A stretch of DNA of 64,000 nucleotides. It comes from Kibdelosporangium philippinense (GTDB taxonomy: Bacteria > Actinomycetota > Actinomycetes > Mycobacteriales > Pseudonocardiaceae). The notes beneath the pieces are model-generated. The model was given only the letters and a program-made list of their open reading frames with translations, ran no database searches and was not told the DNA's origin. Shown here one piece after another: positions 34,449 to 44,159 of the stretch; positions within the stretch are counted from its first letter, which is position 1, and each line of letters begins with the position of its first letter. The DNA lies in contig NZ_JAJVCN010000003.1 of the NCBI RefSeq assembly GCF_021390435.2, positions 1,679,501 through 1,743,500 on the forward strand, read 5' to 3'. The position numbers and the translations under genes were made by a program.

Positions 34449-35120
34449 TTACGGGCCGAGGCGCTCGACCTTCCAGCCGTCGCGGGTCAGCTTGTAGCGC
34501 AACCGGTCGTGCATGCGGTTGCGGCGGCCCTGCCAGAACTCCACGATCTCCGGCCGGATCCGCCAGCCACCCCAGTGCGGGGGTACCGGTACCTCTTCGG
34601 CGTCGGCGAACTGACGCTGGATGTTGGCCAAGGAGGCGTCGAGGTTGTGGCGGCTGTGTACTACCACCGACTGGGGCGATGCCCACGCGCCGAGCTGCGA
34701 CTCACGCGGCCTGCTCGCCCAGTAGGCCCTGGTCTCGCTGACGTCGACCTTCTCGACGGTGCCGCGCACGTGGGCCTGACGCTGCAAGGAGTACCAAGGG
34801 AACGTCGCCGAGGCGTACCGGGTCGCCGCGAGCTCGTGGCTCTTGGTGGACGTGTAGTTGGTGAAGAACACGACGCCGCGCGCGTCGAGCCCCTTGGCCA
34901 GCACTGTCCGTGACGACGGCCTGCCTTGTGGGTCGGCGGTGGCAAGCACCATCGCGTTCGGTTCGACCACACCTTGCTGTGCCGCCTGGTCAAGCCAGAA
35001 CTGCAACTGCTCGTGCCATGTGGTGGCCAGCTCGGATTCGTCGAGACTGCCACCTTCGTAGTGGGCACGCATTGTCGGTAGGTCGAGCGTGATGTTGGAC
35101 GTGATGTCGGCGTCCGTCAT
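34449..35120 (-). CDS. pdxH: Pyridoxamine 5'-phosphate oxidase
   Basis: A 223-residue FMN enzyme that oxidises PNP or PMP to pyridoxal 5'-phosphate. The ATG at 35120 follows GGAGGG; an in-frame extension to 35225 is not family-like. Motifs: NAMVLATADPQGRPSSRTVLAKGLD, FFTNYTSTKSHELA, and the C-terminal signature EFWQGRRNRMHDRLRY with RVERLGP-type ending. PLP made here supports SerC and many other enzymes. It stands apart from citA, which often neighbours pdxH in actinobacteria but is 9 kb away here. Confidence 0.94.
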   Translation of the reverse strand: MTDADITSNITLDLPTMRAHYEGGSLDESELATTWHEQLQFWLDQAAQQGVVEPNAMVLATADPQGRPSSRTVLAKGLDARGVVFFTNYTSTKSHELAATRYASATFPWYSLQRQAHVRGTVEKVDVSETRAYWASRPRESQLGAWASPQSVVVHSRHNLDASLANIQRQFADAEEVPVPPHWGGWRIRPEIVEFWQGRRNRMHDRLRYKLTRDGWKVERLGP

Positions 35121-35234
35121 GCCTATCACCCTCCGCCTCGGGATCTCCTTGGTTCCCAGCGACGTTACGGGTTCCCAACGTTTGGAGAAACAGCACGAAT
35201 GGTGATTACACCCACGCGGAGCCACCCAGATCGA

Positions 35235-35938
35235 TCAACAAAATCGATTCAGGGAGTCGATCATCTGCCGCGCTGACACAGCGTCATGGGCTAGGGCGGT
35301 CGTGAGTGATCCGCCAGCGGCCAACGGCACGAGTGAGCACCATTCCTCAGCGACAGGTGACGGCGGATCTTCATAGCCCACACGGAGATCCGTCGCGAGC
35401 ACGCGCCGACCGACGAGTACGGCCGGACTGGCGATCAACGAGTCGATCTCCAGCTTCTGGTTGAGCACCGGCGTGCGGCCGCGCCGGACGATCGTCTCGG
35501 TGCTCAACCGGCCGGGCGATTCGTTTTCCCTGCCGAGGACAAGCATTTCGCGCATAGTCAGCCGGGCCGACGCATCCAGCGAACCGGTGAACATCGCCGA
35601 GTGATGAGCACGCTGCGTGACGATGGTCGCGTCCGGCAGATACTCCACTGTGGACCCTTCGGCCGCTTCGACGTGCACGGCGAACCGGCTCGTCGCCGGC
35701 CGCGGCCCAGGTAGGACGAGACTCGCGGCGACACCGACCACTTTCAGCCAAGCGCCCGGCATGGCAATCAACGTGAGGTCGAGCGAGTCGCCGCCGAGCG
35801 GGGCCGACGCCGAGTTGACCAGGTGCACGAGACCTGGTTTGCCGCGATGCGGAACGAGCGTCAGCGGGGACTCGGATCGCAGTTCCCGTAACACTGTTCG
35901 CCCGTCGACGAACTCGGCGACGACCCGCGCGTGCGCTT

Positions 35939-35942
<4 letters not shown>
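35235..35942 (-). CDS. ureD: Urease accessory protein UreD
   Basis: A 235-residue chaperone (also called UreH) that binds apo-urease and provides the platform for UreF and UreG during nickel insertion. Sequence marks: [27 protein letters not shown] and the LHTALAHDA-like ending. It is the last gene of ureABCFGD, overlapping ureG by four bases. It is short for the family but complete. Confidence 0.9.
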
Positions 35943-36619
<677 letters not shown>

Positions 36620-36623
36620 ATGA

Positions 36624-37289
36624 TCAGCTTGCAAAGAGACGCACCTCTTCCTTGTGATGACGCACATGCGCCTCTGCCAACAAATCCAGCCCGGGCGCGC
36701 CCGGGCCAGGCAAATCCTCCGGCGGCAGGTCCGCTGACGCCACCGCGCGCTGGGCAACGGTCTGCATCGCGTCGCCGAGCCGGGTCACAGCCGCGTTGAC
36801 GGCGAAGGGATCAAGGCCCAGCAGGCGGATCGCGGCGCTGGCCGGGCCGCTCACCGAGAGGTACGCCGCCGTCAACGCGGCGTCGGCGGCTCCTCCCCCG
36901 GCGATGTCCGTCAAGGCCCCGACGATGATCGCGTGATGGGGCCTCGGGGTGGCTTGGATCAGCGAATCCAGAATGGGCGAAGGCCACGCGCGGCGGCCCG
37001 CCCGAACTGTCGCCTTCCCTTGTGCTCGTGAGGCTTCACGTTGCGCGGGCGACGGTGTCCGCGCGTCGAGTTCTTCGTCCAAAATGGACCATTCGTGACA
37101 CTTTACCGCGGCTGCGGCGAAGATCGCCGACAGCTCGCCTGCCGTGCGCAGTCGCCCAACCAAGAACAGGCCCAGCGACGGGATGTCCGTGACGAGCCCA
37201 CGCGTGGCGGCTTCCTCAAGGCCGCCGGAGTGCACGTGTCCGCCGCCCGGGAAGCGGGAATCGGACAGGACCAGGGCAACTGTGTGCAT
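36624..37289 (-). CDS. ureF: Urease accessory protein UreF
   Basis: A 221-residue, mostly helical protein that links UreD and UreG and gates GTPase activity. [27 protein letters not shown] is the expected N-terminus; the ATG at 37289 overlaps the ureC stop (ATGA). The [15 protein letters not shown] segment near the C-terminus is conserved. The frame stays open far upstream, but that region is antisense-like reading of ureC and is not part of the protein. Confidence 0.92.
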   Translation of the reverse strand: MHTVALVLSDSRFPGGGHVHSGGLEEAATRGLVTDIPSLGLFLVGRLRTAGELSAIFAAAAVKCHEWSILDEELDARTPSPAQREASRAQGKATVRAGRRAWPSPILDSLIQATPRPHHAIIVGALTDIAGGGAADAALTAAYLSVSGPASAAIRLLGLDPFAVNAAVTRLGDAMQTVAQRAVASADLPPEDLPGPGAPGLDLLAEAHVRHHKEEVRLFAS

Positions 37290-39007
37290 CAGAACAGGAA
37301 GTAGCGCTGTGCCATTGGCAATTCGGACACCGGTTGCGGCTCGATCAGCTCGCCGTCGACGTGCACGGCGAAGCTGTCCGCGTCCACCCGGACGTCCGGC
37401 ATCGCATCGTTGAGCAGCATGTCCGCCTTGGTCACGCGGCGGGTGTCGCCAACCGCGACGAGTTCTCTGCCGATGCCGAACAGGTTCTCCAAATCGGACT
37501 CCAGCGCTTCCGGTGCCACGAAATGAAATCCGCTGTCCAATGCGACGGATGGCGCGGCACCGAACATCGGCCTGGCGTAAACCGGTTGTGGCGTGGGGAT
37601 CGAGGCGTTCGCGTCGCCCATCGCGGCCCATGCCGTGAATCCGGCTTTCAGCACCAGATGCGGCCGGACGCCGAAGAATTTCGGTTCCCACAGCACAAGG
37701 TCCGCGAGTTTGCCGACCTCGACCGAACCGACCCACTTGTCGATGCCGTGCGCGATCGCGGGATTGATCGTGTATTTGGCGACATATCGACGTGCCCGCA
37801 TGTTGTCGGCCGTGGTGTCGCCGGACAGGGAACCGCGGCGGTTCTTCATCACGTGCGCGGTCTGCCACGTCCGGATGATCACCTCACCGATCCGGCCCAT
37901 GGCCTGCGAGTCGGAGCTGATCATCGAGATCGCGCCCATGTCGTGCAGCACGTCCTCGGCGGCGATCGTGGTCGGCCGGATCCTCGACTCGGCGAACGCC
38001 AGGTCCTCGGGCACCGATGGGTTGAGGTGATGGCACACCATCAGCATGTCCAGGTGCTCGTCCAGTGTGTTCGCGGTGTGCGGCCGGGTCGGGTTCGTCG
38101 AGCTCGGCAGGACGTTCGACTCGGACACGACGCGGATGATGTCCGGCGCGTGACCGCCTCCGGCGCCTTCGGTGTGGTAGGCGTTGATCGACCGGCCGCC
38201 GATGGCCTCCAAAGTGGACTCGACGAATCCGGCTTCGTTCAAGGTATCCGTGTGGATCGCCACCTGGACACCGGATTCGTCGGCGACGGTGAGGCACGCG
38301 TCGATCGCGGCAGGGGTCGTGCCCCAGTCTTCGTGTAGTTTGAAACCGCCCGCGCCGCCACGGAGTTGCTCGCGCAGGCCTTCCTGGCTGACCGTGTTTC
38401 CTTTGCCAAGCAACATGACGTTGACGGGCTGTTCTTGCATCGCCTGCAGCATCCGGCCAAGGTTCCATGCGCCCGGCGTGACTGTGGTGGCTTTGCTGCC
38501 TTCCACCGGTCCCGTTCCGCCGCCGATCATGGTCGTCAGGCCTGAAGCAAGCGCTTGGTCTGTCAACTGTGGACAGATGAAGTGCACATGGCAGTCGATG
38601 CCGCCGGCGGTGAGGATCTTTCCGTTGCCCGCGAGGATTTCCGTAGACGGCCCGATGACGAGCGCCGGGTCGACGCCGTCCATCACGTCCGGGTTGCCCG
38701 CTTTGCCGATGCCGACGATCCTGCCGTCGCGCACACCGATGTCCGCTTTGACGATGCCCCAGTGATCGAGGATCACCACACCGGTGATCACCAGATCCGG
38801 CGCGCCTTGCGCGCGGGTGGCCATACCCTGGCCCATCGACTCGCGGATCACCTTGCCGCCGCCGAAAATCACCTCGTCACCGGCGCCCGCACCCATGCTG
38901 CGGTCCTCGGTGACCTCGATCAGCAGATTCGTGTCCGCGAGCCGGATCCGGTCACCGACCGTCGGCCCGAACAGCTCGGCGTACCGCTCACGATCGATCG
39001 AGGTCAC
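37289..39007 (-). CDS. ureC: Urease alpha subunit
   Basis: The 572-residue catalytic subunit, hydrolysing urea to ammonia and carbamate at a di-nickel centre. Ligands are intact: CHVHFICPQ (HxH), carbamylated Lys in [14 protein letters not shown] in VAIHTDTLN and [15 protein letters not shown], flap MVCHHLNP with the Cys and His, and the Asp in [12 protein letters not shown] start at 39007 with GGAG upstream; it overlaps ureB by 20 bases. Confidence 0.97.
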   Translation of the reverse strand: MTSIDRERYAELFGPTVGDRIRLADTNLLIEVTEDRSMGAGAGDEVIFGGGKVIRESMGQGMATRAQGAPDLVITGVVILDHWGIVKADIGVRDGRIVGIGKAGNPDVMDGVDPALVIGPSTEILAGNGKILTAGGIDCHVHFICPQLTDQALASGLTTMIGGGTGPVEGSKATTVTPGAWNLGRMLQAMQEQPVNVMLLGKGNTVSQEGLREQLRGGAGGFKLHEDWGTTPAAIDACLTVADESGVQVAIHTDTLNEAGFVESTLEAIGGRSINAYHTEGAGGGHAPDIIRVVSESNVLPSSTNPTRPHTANTLDEHLDMLMVCHHLNPSVPEDLAFAESRIRPTTIAAEDVLHDMGAISMISSDSQAMGRIGEVIIRTWQTAHVMKNRRGSLSGDTTADNMRARRYVAKYTINPAIAHGIDKWVGSVEVGKLADLVLWEPKFFGVRPHLVLKAGFTAWAAMGDANASIPTPQPVYARPMFGAAPSVALDSGFHFVAPEALESDLENLFGIGRELVAVGDTRRVTKADMLLNDAMPDVRVDADSFAVHVDGELIEPQPVSELPMAQRYFLF

Positions 39008-39302
39008 CAGACCACTCCTTCCTCAGCCCCGGCACCGTGCGGTTGCCCGCGATCGGCACGAGGTCCACTTCTCGCTCGACCCCCGGCTCGAAGCGCACGG
39101 ACGTGCCCGCGGGAATGTCGAGCCGGTGGCCCCACGCTGCTTCGCGGTCGAAGTCGAGGCCAGGGTTGACCGCGGCGAAGTGGTAGTGCGAGCCGACCTG
39201 GACCGGCCGGTCGGCGGTGTTTCGGACCCGGAGCCTTGTGCGGGGCCTGCCGGGATTCAGCTCGATCGGCTCGTCGGCCGGAATGATCTCGCCTGGACGC
39301 AT
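38988..39302 (-). CDS. ureB: Urease beta subunit
   Basis: A 104-residue structural subunit: [38 protein letters not shown] and [20 protein letters not shown], all typical. It assembles with UreA and UreC into the (abc)3 trimer. Separate small subunits, not a fused UreAB, are the norm in actinobacteria. Its 3' end overlaps ureC by 20 bases. Confidence 0.96.
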   Translation of the reverse strand: MRPGEIIPADEPIELNPGRPRTRLRVRNTADRPVQVGSHYHFAAVNPGLDFDREAAWGHRLDIPAGTSVRFEPGVEREVDLVPIAGNRTVPGLRKEWSGDLDRS

Positions 39303-39310
39303 CTGTGTTC

Positions 39311-39613
39311 CTAGATGATCGGGTCATGCACGGTGACGAGCTTCGTGCCGTCCGGGAACGTGGCTTCGACCTGCACCGCGTCCACCATTTCGGGCACACC
39401 CGGCATGACTTGGTCGCGGGTCAGCACGTGCCTGCCGCTTGCGACGAGCTCGGTGACCGTTCGGCCGTCGCGCGCGCCTTCCAGGACATGGTCGGTGATC
39501 AACGCGACGGCCTCTGGGTAGTTCAGCCGCACGCCCCGGTCCAGCCGCTTGCGTGCGACGTCGGCCGCCACGTGGATCAGCAGCTTGTCGCGTTCGTGCG
39601 GGGTCAGGTGCAT
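39311..39613 (-). CDS. ureA: Urease gamma subunit
   Basis: A 100-residue subunit, first gene of the operon. I use the ATG at 39613 ([14 protein letters not shown]), the canonical start; a TTG two codons earlier is less likely. [21 protein letters not shown] and [20 protein letters not shown] are conserved. The operon has no ureE and no nickel transporter in the window. Upstream DNA (39614-39713) holds a DnaA-box-like site but no obvious nitrogen-regulator box. Confidence 0.95.
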   Translation of the reverse strand: MHLTPHERDKLLIHVAADVARKRLDRGVRLNYPEAVALITDHVLEGARDGRTVTELVASGRHVLTRDQVMPGVPEMVDAVQVEATFPDGTKLVTVHDPII

Positions 39614-39683
39614 GCGCAAGGTCTATCACCGCTGACCGCCGCTGTCCCGATCTGGAAACACAGGTGTAACTCAGACGGGTGCC

Positions 39684-39757
39684 TGTGGATAACTCGGTTC
39701 CGGCGATTCGGACTTGTCGGCCCCCTGCGGTAGCGTTGAAATTGGGGGTTCCCCTAT
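39684..39757 (+). repeat. DnaA-box match and hairpin/damage-promoter element, copy F
   Basis: TGTGGATAA (39684-39692) is an inverted DnaA box. Then TTGTCGGCC (39714-39722), 8 bases, TAGCGT (39731-39736): this copy matches the TTGTCRG part of the damage-promoter consensus exactly. A GGGGTTCCCC palindrome follows at 39746-39755. Plus-strand transcription would run into the 3' end of the convergent UvrA-like gene. Confidence 0.6.
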
Positions 39758-39884
39758 GGGCTTTGGTGTTGTGCTGGCGCTTGGGCTTTGGTGTTGTGCT
39801 GGCGCTTGTCCATTGTGGCGCGCGAGGGCGAAGCGGGTTGATCAGGTGCTCGCCAGGGCAAAGCGGGTTGGTCAGGTGCTCGTG
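39758..39884 (+). repeat. Two short tandem repeats at the UvrA-like gene end
   Basis: A 25-base unit beginning GGGCTTTGGTGTTG is repeated exactly twice (39758-39782, 39783-39807). A 30-base unit beginning AGGGCAAAGCGGGTTG occurs twice (39825-39854, 39855-39884) with four differences. The second array overlaps the last codons of the UvrA-like gene (stop at 39872). Both lie directly downstream of element F. Confidence 0.75.
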
Positions 39885-42043
39885 AGGGCTTTCGCCGTCG
39901 CTGTGTCGGCAATGTCCGCTACATGCCCCTGGTACAGGATCTGGCCGCCGTGCTTGCCCGGGCCGGGGCCGAGGTCGATCAACCAGTCGGCTCGTCGAAT
40001 CACGTCCAAGTTGTGTTCGATCACGACGACCGTGTGGCTGTGGGCTACGAGACCGTCCAGCACGCTCAGCAGGGTGTCGATGTCGCGAAGATGCAGTCCG
40101 GTCGTCGGCTCGTCCAGCACATACAGCGTCGGCGCGACCGTGTCGCGCAGCTCCCTGGCGATCTTCACGCGCTGGGCCTCACCACCGGACAGCGTGGTGA
40201 GTGGCTGGCCGAGCCGCAGGTAGCCGAGGCCCACGTTGTCCAGGTGCCGCAGGGCCTTGGTGATCGCTGGGTCGGACAACCTATGGATGGCGTCGGCGAT
40301 CGTCAGGTCGTCTACGTCCGCAATGGACAGTCCATCCACCCTGTGGCGCAGTACTTCGACCGTGAACCGGCGCCCTCCGCACGTCTGGCACACGGTCTCC
40401 TGGCCGTCCATGAAAGCCAGGTCCGTATAAATGACCCCGAGGCCATCGCAGTCCGGGCACGCACCCGACGAATTGGCGCTGAACAGGCTCGCAGGAACAT
40501 TGTTCTGGCGTGCGAACAACTTCCGGATGGCAGTGGCGATGCCGGTGTAAGTGATCGGCGTCGACCGGCGGTTGGTGCTCACCGCCTTCTGGTCGATCAC
40601 GACAGCGTCGTGCTGGGTGACCAGTTCGCTTGCGAGACTTGACTTTCCTGATCCCGCGACACCCGTAAGCACGGTCATCACGCCAGTCGGGATATCAACA
40701 GTGATGTTCTTGAGATTGTTACGAGTGGCGTCGGCGACGGTGATGGTTCCGCGCGGTTCGCGGGGTTTCTCATTGGTGGGGCGAGACTTTGACAGCGCGG
40801 CCGAAGTGGGCGTACGGGCGCGCTGCAACTCGGCGAAGGTGCCTTGAAAAACGAGCTGGCCGCCCTGATCACCCGCACGCGGACCGATTTCGATGATCTG
40901 GTCGGCGATTGCCATCACCGCAGGGTCGTGTTCGACGACCAGGACGCTGTTTCCCTTGTCCCTGAGTTGTTCGAGCAGGGTTGTCATCGACGCGATGTCG
41001 TGCGGATGCAGGCCGACGGTTGGTTCGTCGAACACGTAGAGCATCTCGATCAGGCTGCTGCCCAGGTGTTTGACCGTTTTTATCCGCTGCGATTCGCCTC
41101 CGGACAAGCTCGTCGTCGCCCGGCCGAGGTGCAGATATCCGAGGCCGATGGTGACCATGGCGTCCAGCCTGTCCTTCAATGCCGCGACGACCGGCGCGAC
41201 CTCGGTGACCCTGGCGATCAGGGAAGCGAGCTCGCTGATCTCCATCCTGGCCATCTCGCCGATCGTGTAGCCGAGGACTTTCGCTGTCCGGCTGGCTTCG
41301 TTCAGACGATCGCCGTGGCATTCCGGGCAGACCTCCGACCTGGTGAAACGGGCGATGACGTCTTTCTTCCGGTCCGACAGGTTGTCCGAGGTGTGCAGGT
41401 AGATCCGTTCGAACCGCAGTGCGACGCCTTCGGGTTCGGTTCCGTGCAGCAGCCTGTCTCGCTGCTCCTTTGTCCAGTCGCGCAAGGGTTTTTCGACGTC
41501 GAAGATGTCCGCGTACAGCGAGTGCCAGTAGCCGCCGTTGCCGAATCCTGGCAGCACGATGGCGCCGTCTTTCAGCGACTTGTCCATGTCGAGGAACCGA
41601 TCGACCGCGCTGGCTACCACCTCGCCGAGGCCTGAGCAGGTTGGGCACATGCCTGCCGGGTCGTTGAACGAGAAGTGGTTCGACTCGCCAACCAATGGCG
41701 TGCTCACGCGCGAGAACAGGAGCCTGAGGTAGGTCCAGGCGTCGGTGATCGTGCCGACCGTCGACCGGGCGTTTCCGCCGATCCGCCGCTGGTCGATCAC
41801 CACGACTGGAGAGAGTCCGCCGATCGCGCCGACGTCCGGCCTCGTCCATTTCGGCAGGCGGTTGCGGGTGAACGGCGGGAAGGTCTCGGTGAGCTGGTAT
41901 CCGGCCTCGGCCGCGATCGTGTCGAACACCAGCGACGACTTGCCCGAGCCCGACAGGCCGACGAACACCACCACCTGACCACGCGGTACGTCGAGGTCGA
42001 TGCCTTTCAGGTTGTTGGTCCTCGCTCCCCTGATCTGGATCAT
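39872..42043 (-). CDS. Short UvrA-like ABC ATPase lacking the UvrB-binding region
   Basis: A 723-residue protein with two UvrA-type ATPase halves: GLSGSGKSSLVFDT and GVAGSGKSSLASEL (Walker A), LSGGESQRIKTV and LSGGEAQRVKIA (signatures). Zinc-type Cys pairs are kept (CPTCSGLG, CPECHGD, CPDCDGLG, CQTCGG). True UvrA is about 950 residues; this class lacks the UvrB-binding insert and is linked to drug resistance (DrrC-like) or unknown DNA transactions. A WYL-domain regulator is divergent from it, 62 bases between starts. Confidence 0.88.
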   Translation of the reverse strand: MIQIRGARTNNLKGIDLDVPRGQVVVFVGLSGSGKSSLVFDTIAAEAGYQLTETFPPFTRNRLPKWTRPDVGAIGGLSPVVVIDQRRIGGNARSTVGTITDAWTYLRLLFSRVSTPLVGESNHFSFNDPAGMCPTCSGLGEVVASAVDRFLDMDKSLKDGAIVLPGFGNGGYWHSLYADIFDVEKPLRDWTKEQRDRLLHGTEPEGVALRFERIYLHTSDNLSDRKKDVIARFTRSEVCPECHGDRLNEASRTAKVLGYTIGEMARMEISELASLIARVTEVAPVVAALKDRLDAMVTIGLGYLHLGRATTSLSGGESQRIKTVKHLGSSLIEMLYVFDEPTVGLHPHDIASMTTLLEQLRDKGNSVLVVEHDPAVMAIADQIIEIGPRAGDQGGQLVFQGTFAELQRARTPTSAALSKSRPTNEKPREPRGTITVADATRNNLKNITVDIPTGVMTVLTGVAGSGKSSLASELVTQHDAVVIDQKAVSTNRRSTPITYTGIATAIRKLFARQNNVPASLFSANSSGACPDCDGLGVIYTDLAFMDGQETVCQTCGGRRFTVEVLRHRVDGLSIADVDDLTIADAIHRLSDPAITKALRHLDNVGLGYLRLGQPLTTLSGGEAQRVKIARELRDTVAPTLYVLDEPTTGLHLRDIDTLLSVLDGLVAHSHTVVVIEHNLDVIRRADWLIDLGPGPGKHGGQILYQGHVADIADTATAKALTST

Positions 42044-42105
42044 GCGACCGACCGTACGAGCAGATGTGGCCAGAAAATGTCCGCGATTTCAGCGACCATG
42101 GAGTC

Positions 42106-43122
42106 ATGGCCGATGTGATGCGGCGAGTCCTCGCACTACTGGCGGCGTTGCAGACGGGCAAGGCGTTCGCGGGCGACGAATTGGCGGCACGGCTGGACGT
42201 CAACCCGCGCACGCTGCGGCGGGACGTCGACCGGCTGCGCGGCTACGGCTACCCGGTCGAGACCCAGCCAGGCCCTGGCGGCTACTACCGGCTTGCTGCG
42301 GGCCGCGCCATGCCGCCGTTGCTCCTGGACGACGACGAGGCCATCGCGACTCTCCTCGGCCTGGCGACCATCGCCGCGATCGGCAGCGCCAGCGAGGGCA
42401 GCGTTGACGACGCAGCGACCCGGGCTTACGGCAAGGTCGACCAGTACCTGCCCAAACGCCTCCGACCCCAGGCTGTGGCGCTGCGCGAGAGCCTGGAGAC
42501 CACCGCGGTGTCGGCGCCGAGTACCAGTGCCGAGACGATCAGCACGCTCGCGGACGCGATCCATCACGCGCAGCTCGTGACCTTCGATTACGCCGACGGC
42601 AGCGCGCGCCGGGTCGAACCACACCGCCAGATCCATCTGAATCTGCGCTGGTACTTGCTGGCCTGGGACACCGGCAGGGCGGATTGGCGCACCTTCCGTA
42701 CGGACCGGATCTCGAATCCGCGCAACACCGGCCGCACGTTCACCCCTCGACCCCTGCCCGCCGAGACTGGCATCGACTACCTGCGCCAAGGCCTTGCCAG
42801 AGATCAGAAACGCGTTGTGGTGACCATCAAAGCGCCGATGACAGAAGTCGCGGACGCTTTCAAGTACCAGGACGTCGAGCTGACCAGGACTTCAGGCGGA
42901 ACTCGTGCGGTGCTGCGACTCGATTCGTGGCACTGGCTCGTGCTGAGTCTTGCTCCGCTGGACGCGGATTTCACCATCCACGAACCGGTCGAGTTCCGGG
43001 CGGCGTGCGCGCGGTTCGGCGCCCGGCTGTCAGAGCGGCGCTTCGACGCCGATGCCGAGGTCGATGGCCTTACGCAGGATGTAGTCGGCCGCGAAGAGGT
43101 CCTCGGTGGCGATGCCGAGTGA
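42106..43122 (+). CDS. WYL-domain HTH transcriptional regulator (YafY-like)
   Basis: A 338-residue regulator. The HTH_11 domain is at ~1-60 (LALLAALQTGKAFAGDELAARLDVNPRTLRRDVDRLRGYGYPV), and the WYL domain near 160-210 carries RWYLLAWD with the Arg-rich ligand surface typical of nucleic-acid-sensing members; a WCX-like domain follows. WYL proteins include PafB/PafC. It probably controls the divergent UvrA-like gene. Its 3' end overlaps the convergent cyclodeaminase gene by 93 bases. Confidence 0.88.
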   Translation: MADVMRRVLALLAALQTGKAFAGDELAARLDVNPRTLRRDVDRLRGYGYPVETQPGPGGYYRLAAGRAMPPLLLDDDEAIATLLGLATIAAIGSASEGSVDDAATRAYGKVDQYLPKRLRPQAVALRESLETTAVSAPSTSAETISTLADAIHHAQLVTFDYADGSARRVEPHRQIHLNLRWYLLAWDTGRADWRTFRTDRISNPRNTGRTFTPRPLPAETGIDYLRQGLARDQKRVVVTIKAPMTEVADAFKYQDVELTRTSGGTRAVLRLDSWHWLVLSLAPLDADFTIHEPVEFRAACARFGARLSERRFDADAEVDGLTQDVVGREEVLGGDAE

Positions 43123-43977
43123 CCGGAACATCGTGATCGCCTCCGGCCCGGACCGGCCAGGCGCCTTGCCGATCAACAGATCGCCGAGTTCACCGCGTAC
43201 TTCGGGCGGGTCGCTCTGGAACTCCTTGGCCTCGCCCAGCACGGACTGCATCGCGTCGACGTACAGCTCGGCATGCTTGGCCGTTGCGGTGTCGACCTCC
43301 TGATGGTGGATCGTGCTCGCGCCGACCGCGTTGACGTGTGTGCCAGGGCTGAGCCAATCCCTTTGCACCACAGGCTCTTTCGAGGTTGTCACGGTCACGA
43401 CGATGTCCGCGTCGCGTACGGCCTCTGCTGCCGACTCTGCCGCTTTCAGTTCGAAAGGGACATTCATCCGTTCCACGAACGCGGGTGCGGAACGCGGCGA
43501 GAACACGCGCGCGTCTTTGATCTCACGGACGAGGGGAATCGCGTGCAAATGTGCTTCGGCTTGCACGCCCGCGCCGATGATCGCGAGGCTTTTGGCATTT
43601 TCCCGAGCCAATGAACGGGTCGCCAGCGCGGACACCGCGGCCGTTCGTATTTCGGTGATCGTCGAAGCATTCATGAAAGCGAGCGGCTCGCCCGTGACAC
43701 CGTCGAAGAGGGTGACCGCGCCTTGATGCGTGTCCATCCCGCGCGCCGGATTGTCCGGCACGATGCACAACAGTTTCGTGCCGAACAGTGGGGCATCGCC
43801 GCCGCGATACGCGGGCATCCAGACACCGAACGCGTTCGTCGACAACGGCGTGAAAGCGGTCCGCAGCGGCTGCTCCACCAGGCCTTTCGCCCTGGCAGTG
43901 AGCGCGTCGGCCATCACTTCGACGCACTCGTCCATCGGCAGGACGCGTTTGATGTCCGCGGCGGAGAGTATTCGCAT
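43030..43977 (-). CDS. Ornithine cyclodeaminase/mu-crystallin family protein
   Basis: A 315-residue NAD(P)-binding enzyme. LAIIGAGVQAEAHLHAI is the dinucleotide site; GMDTHQGAVTLFDGVTGEPLAFMNASTITEIRTAAVSALATR is the conserved substrate/core region. Family members deaminate ornithine to proline or reduce ketimines and alanine dehydrogenation intermediates; the substrate cannot be fixed from sequence. The last 31 codons are antisense to the end of the WYL gene. Confidence 0.88.
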   Translation of the reverse strand: MRILSAADIKRVLPMDECVEVMADALTARAKGLVEQPLRTAFTPLSTNAFGVWMPAYRGGDAPLFGTKLLCIVPDNPARGMDTHQGAVTLFDGVTGEPLAFMNASTITEIRTAAVSALATRSLARENAKSLAIIGAGVQAEAHLHAIPLVREIKDARVFSPRSAPAFVERMNVPFELKAAESAAEAVRDADIVVTVTTSKEPVVQRDWLSPGTHVNAVGASTIHHQEVDTATAKHAELYVDAMQSVLGEAKEFQSDPPEVRGELGDLLIGKAPGRSGPEAITMFRSLGIATEDLFAADYILRKAIDLGIGVEAPL

Positions 43978-44159
43978 GCCCCAGCTCTAGCAGACTGAAT
44001 CGTTCACGGAATCGTGACTCAACCCACGGCGCGTGTCGTTGCGACTCTGGCCAGAGAAGAGAAGTGTTTGAAGATGAGGCCGCGCAGTGTCGCCGACTCG
44101 TATCCAGATGTTGGCGCGGCGCGTATCAAAGTCGGGGCATTTGGGAAAGGCGACCGCGC

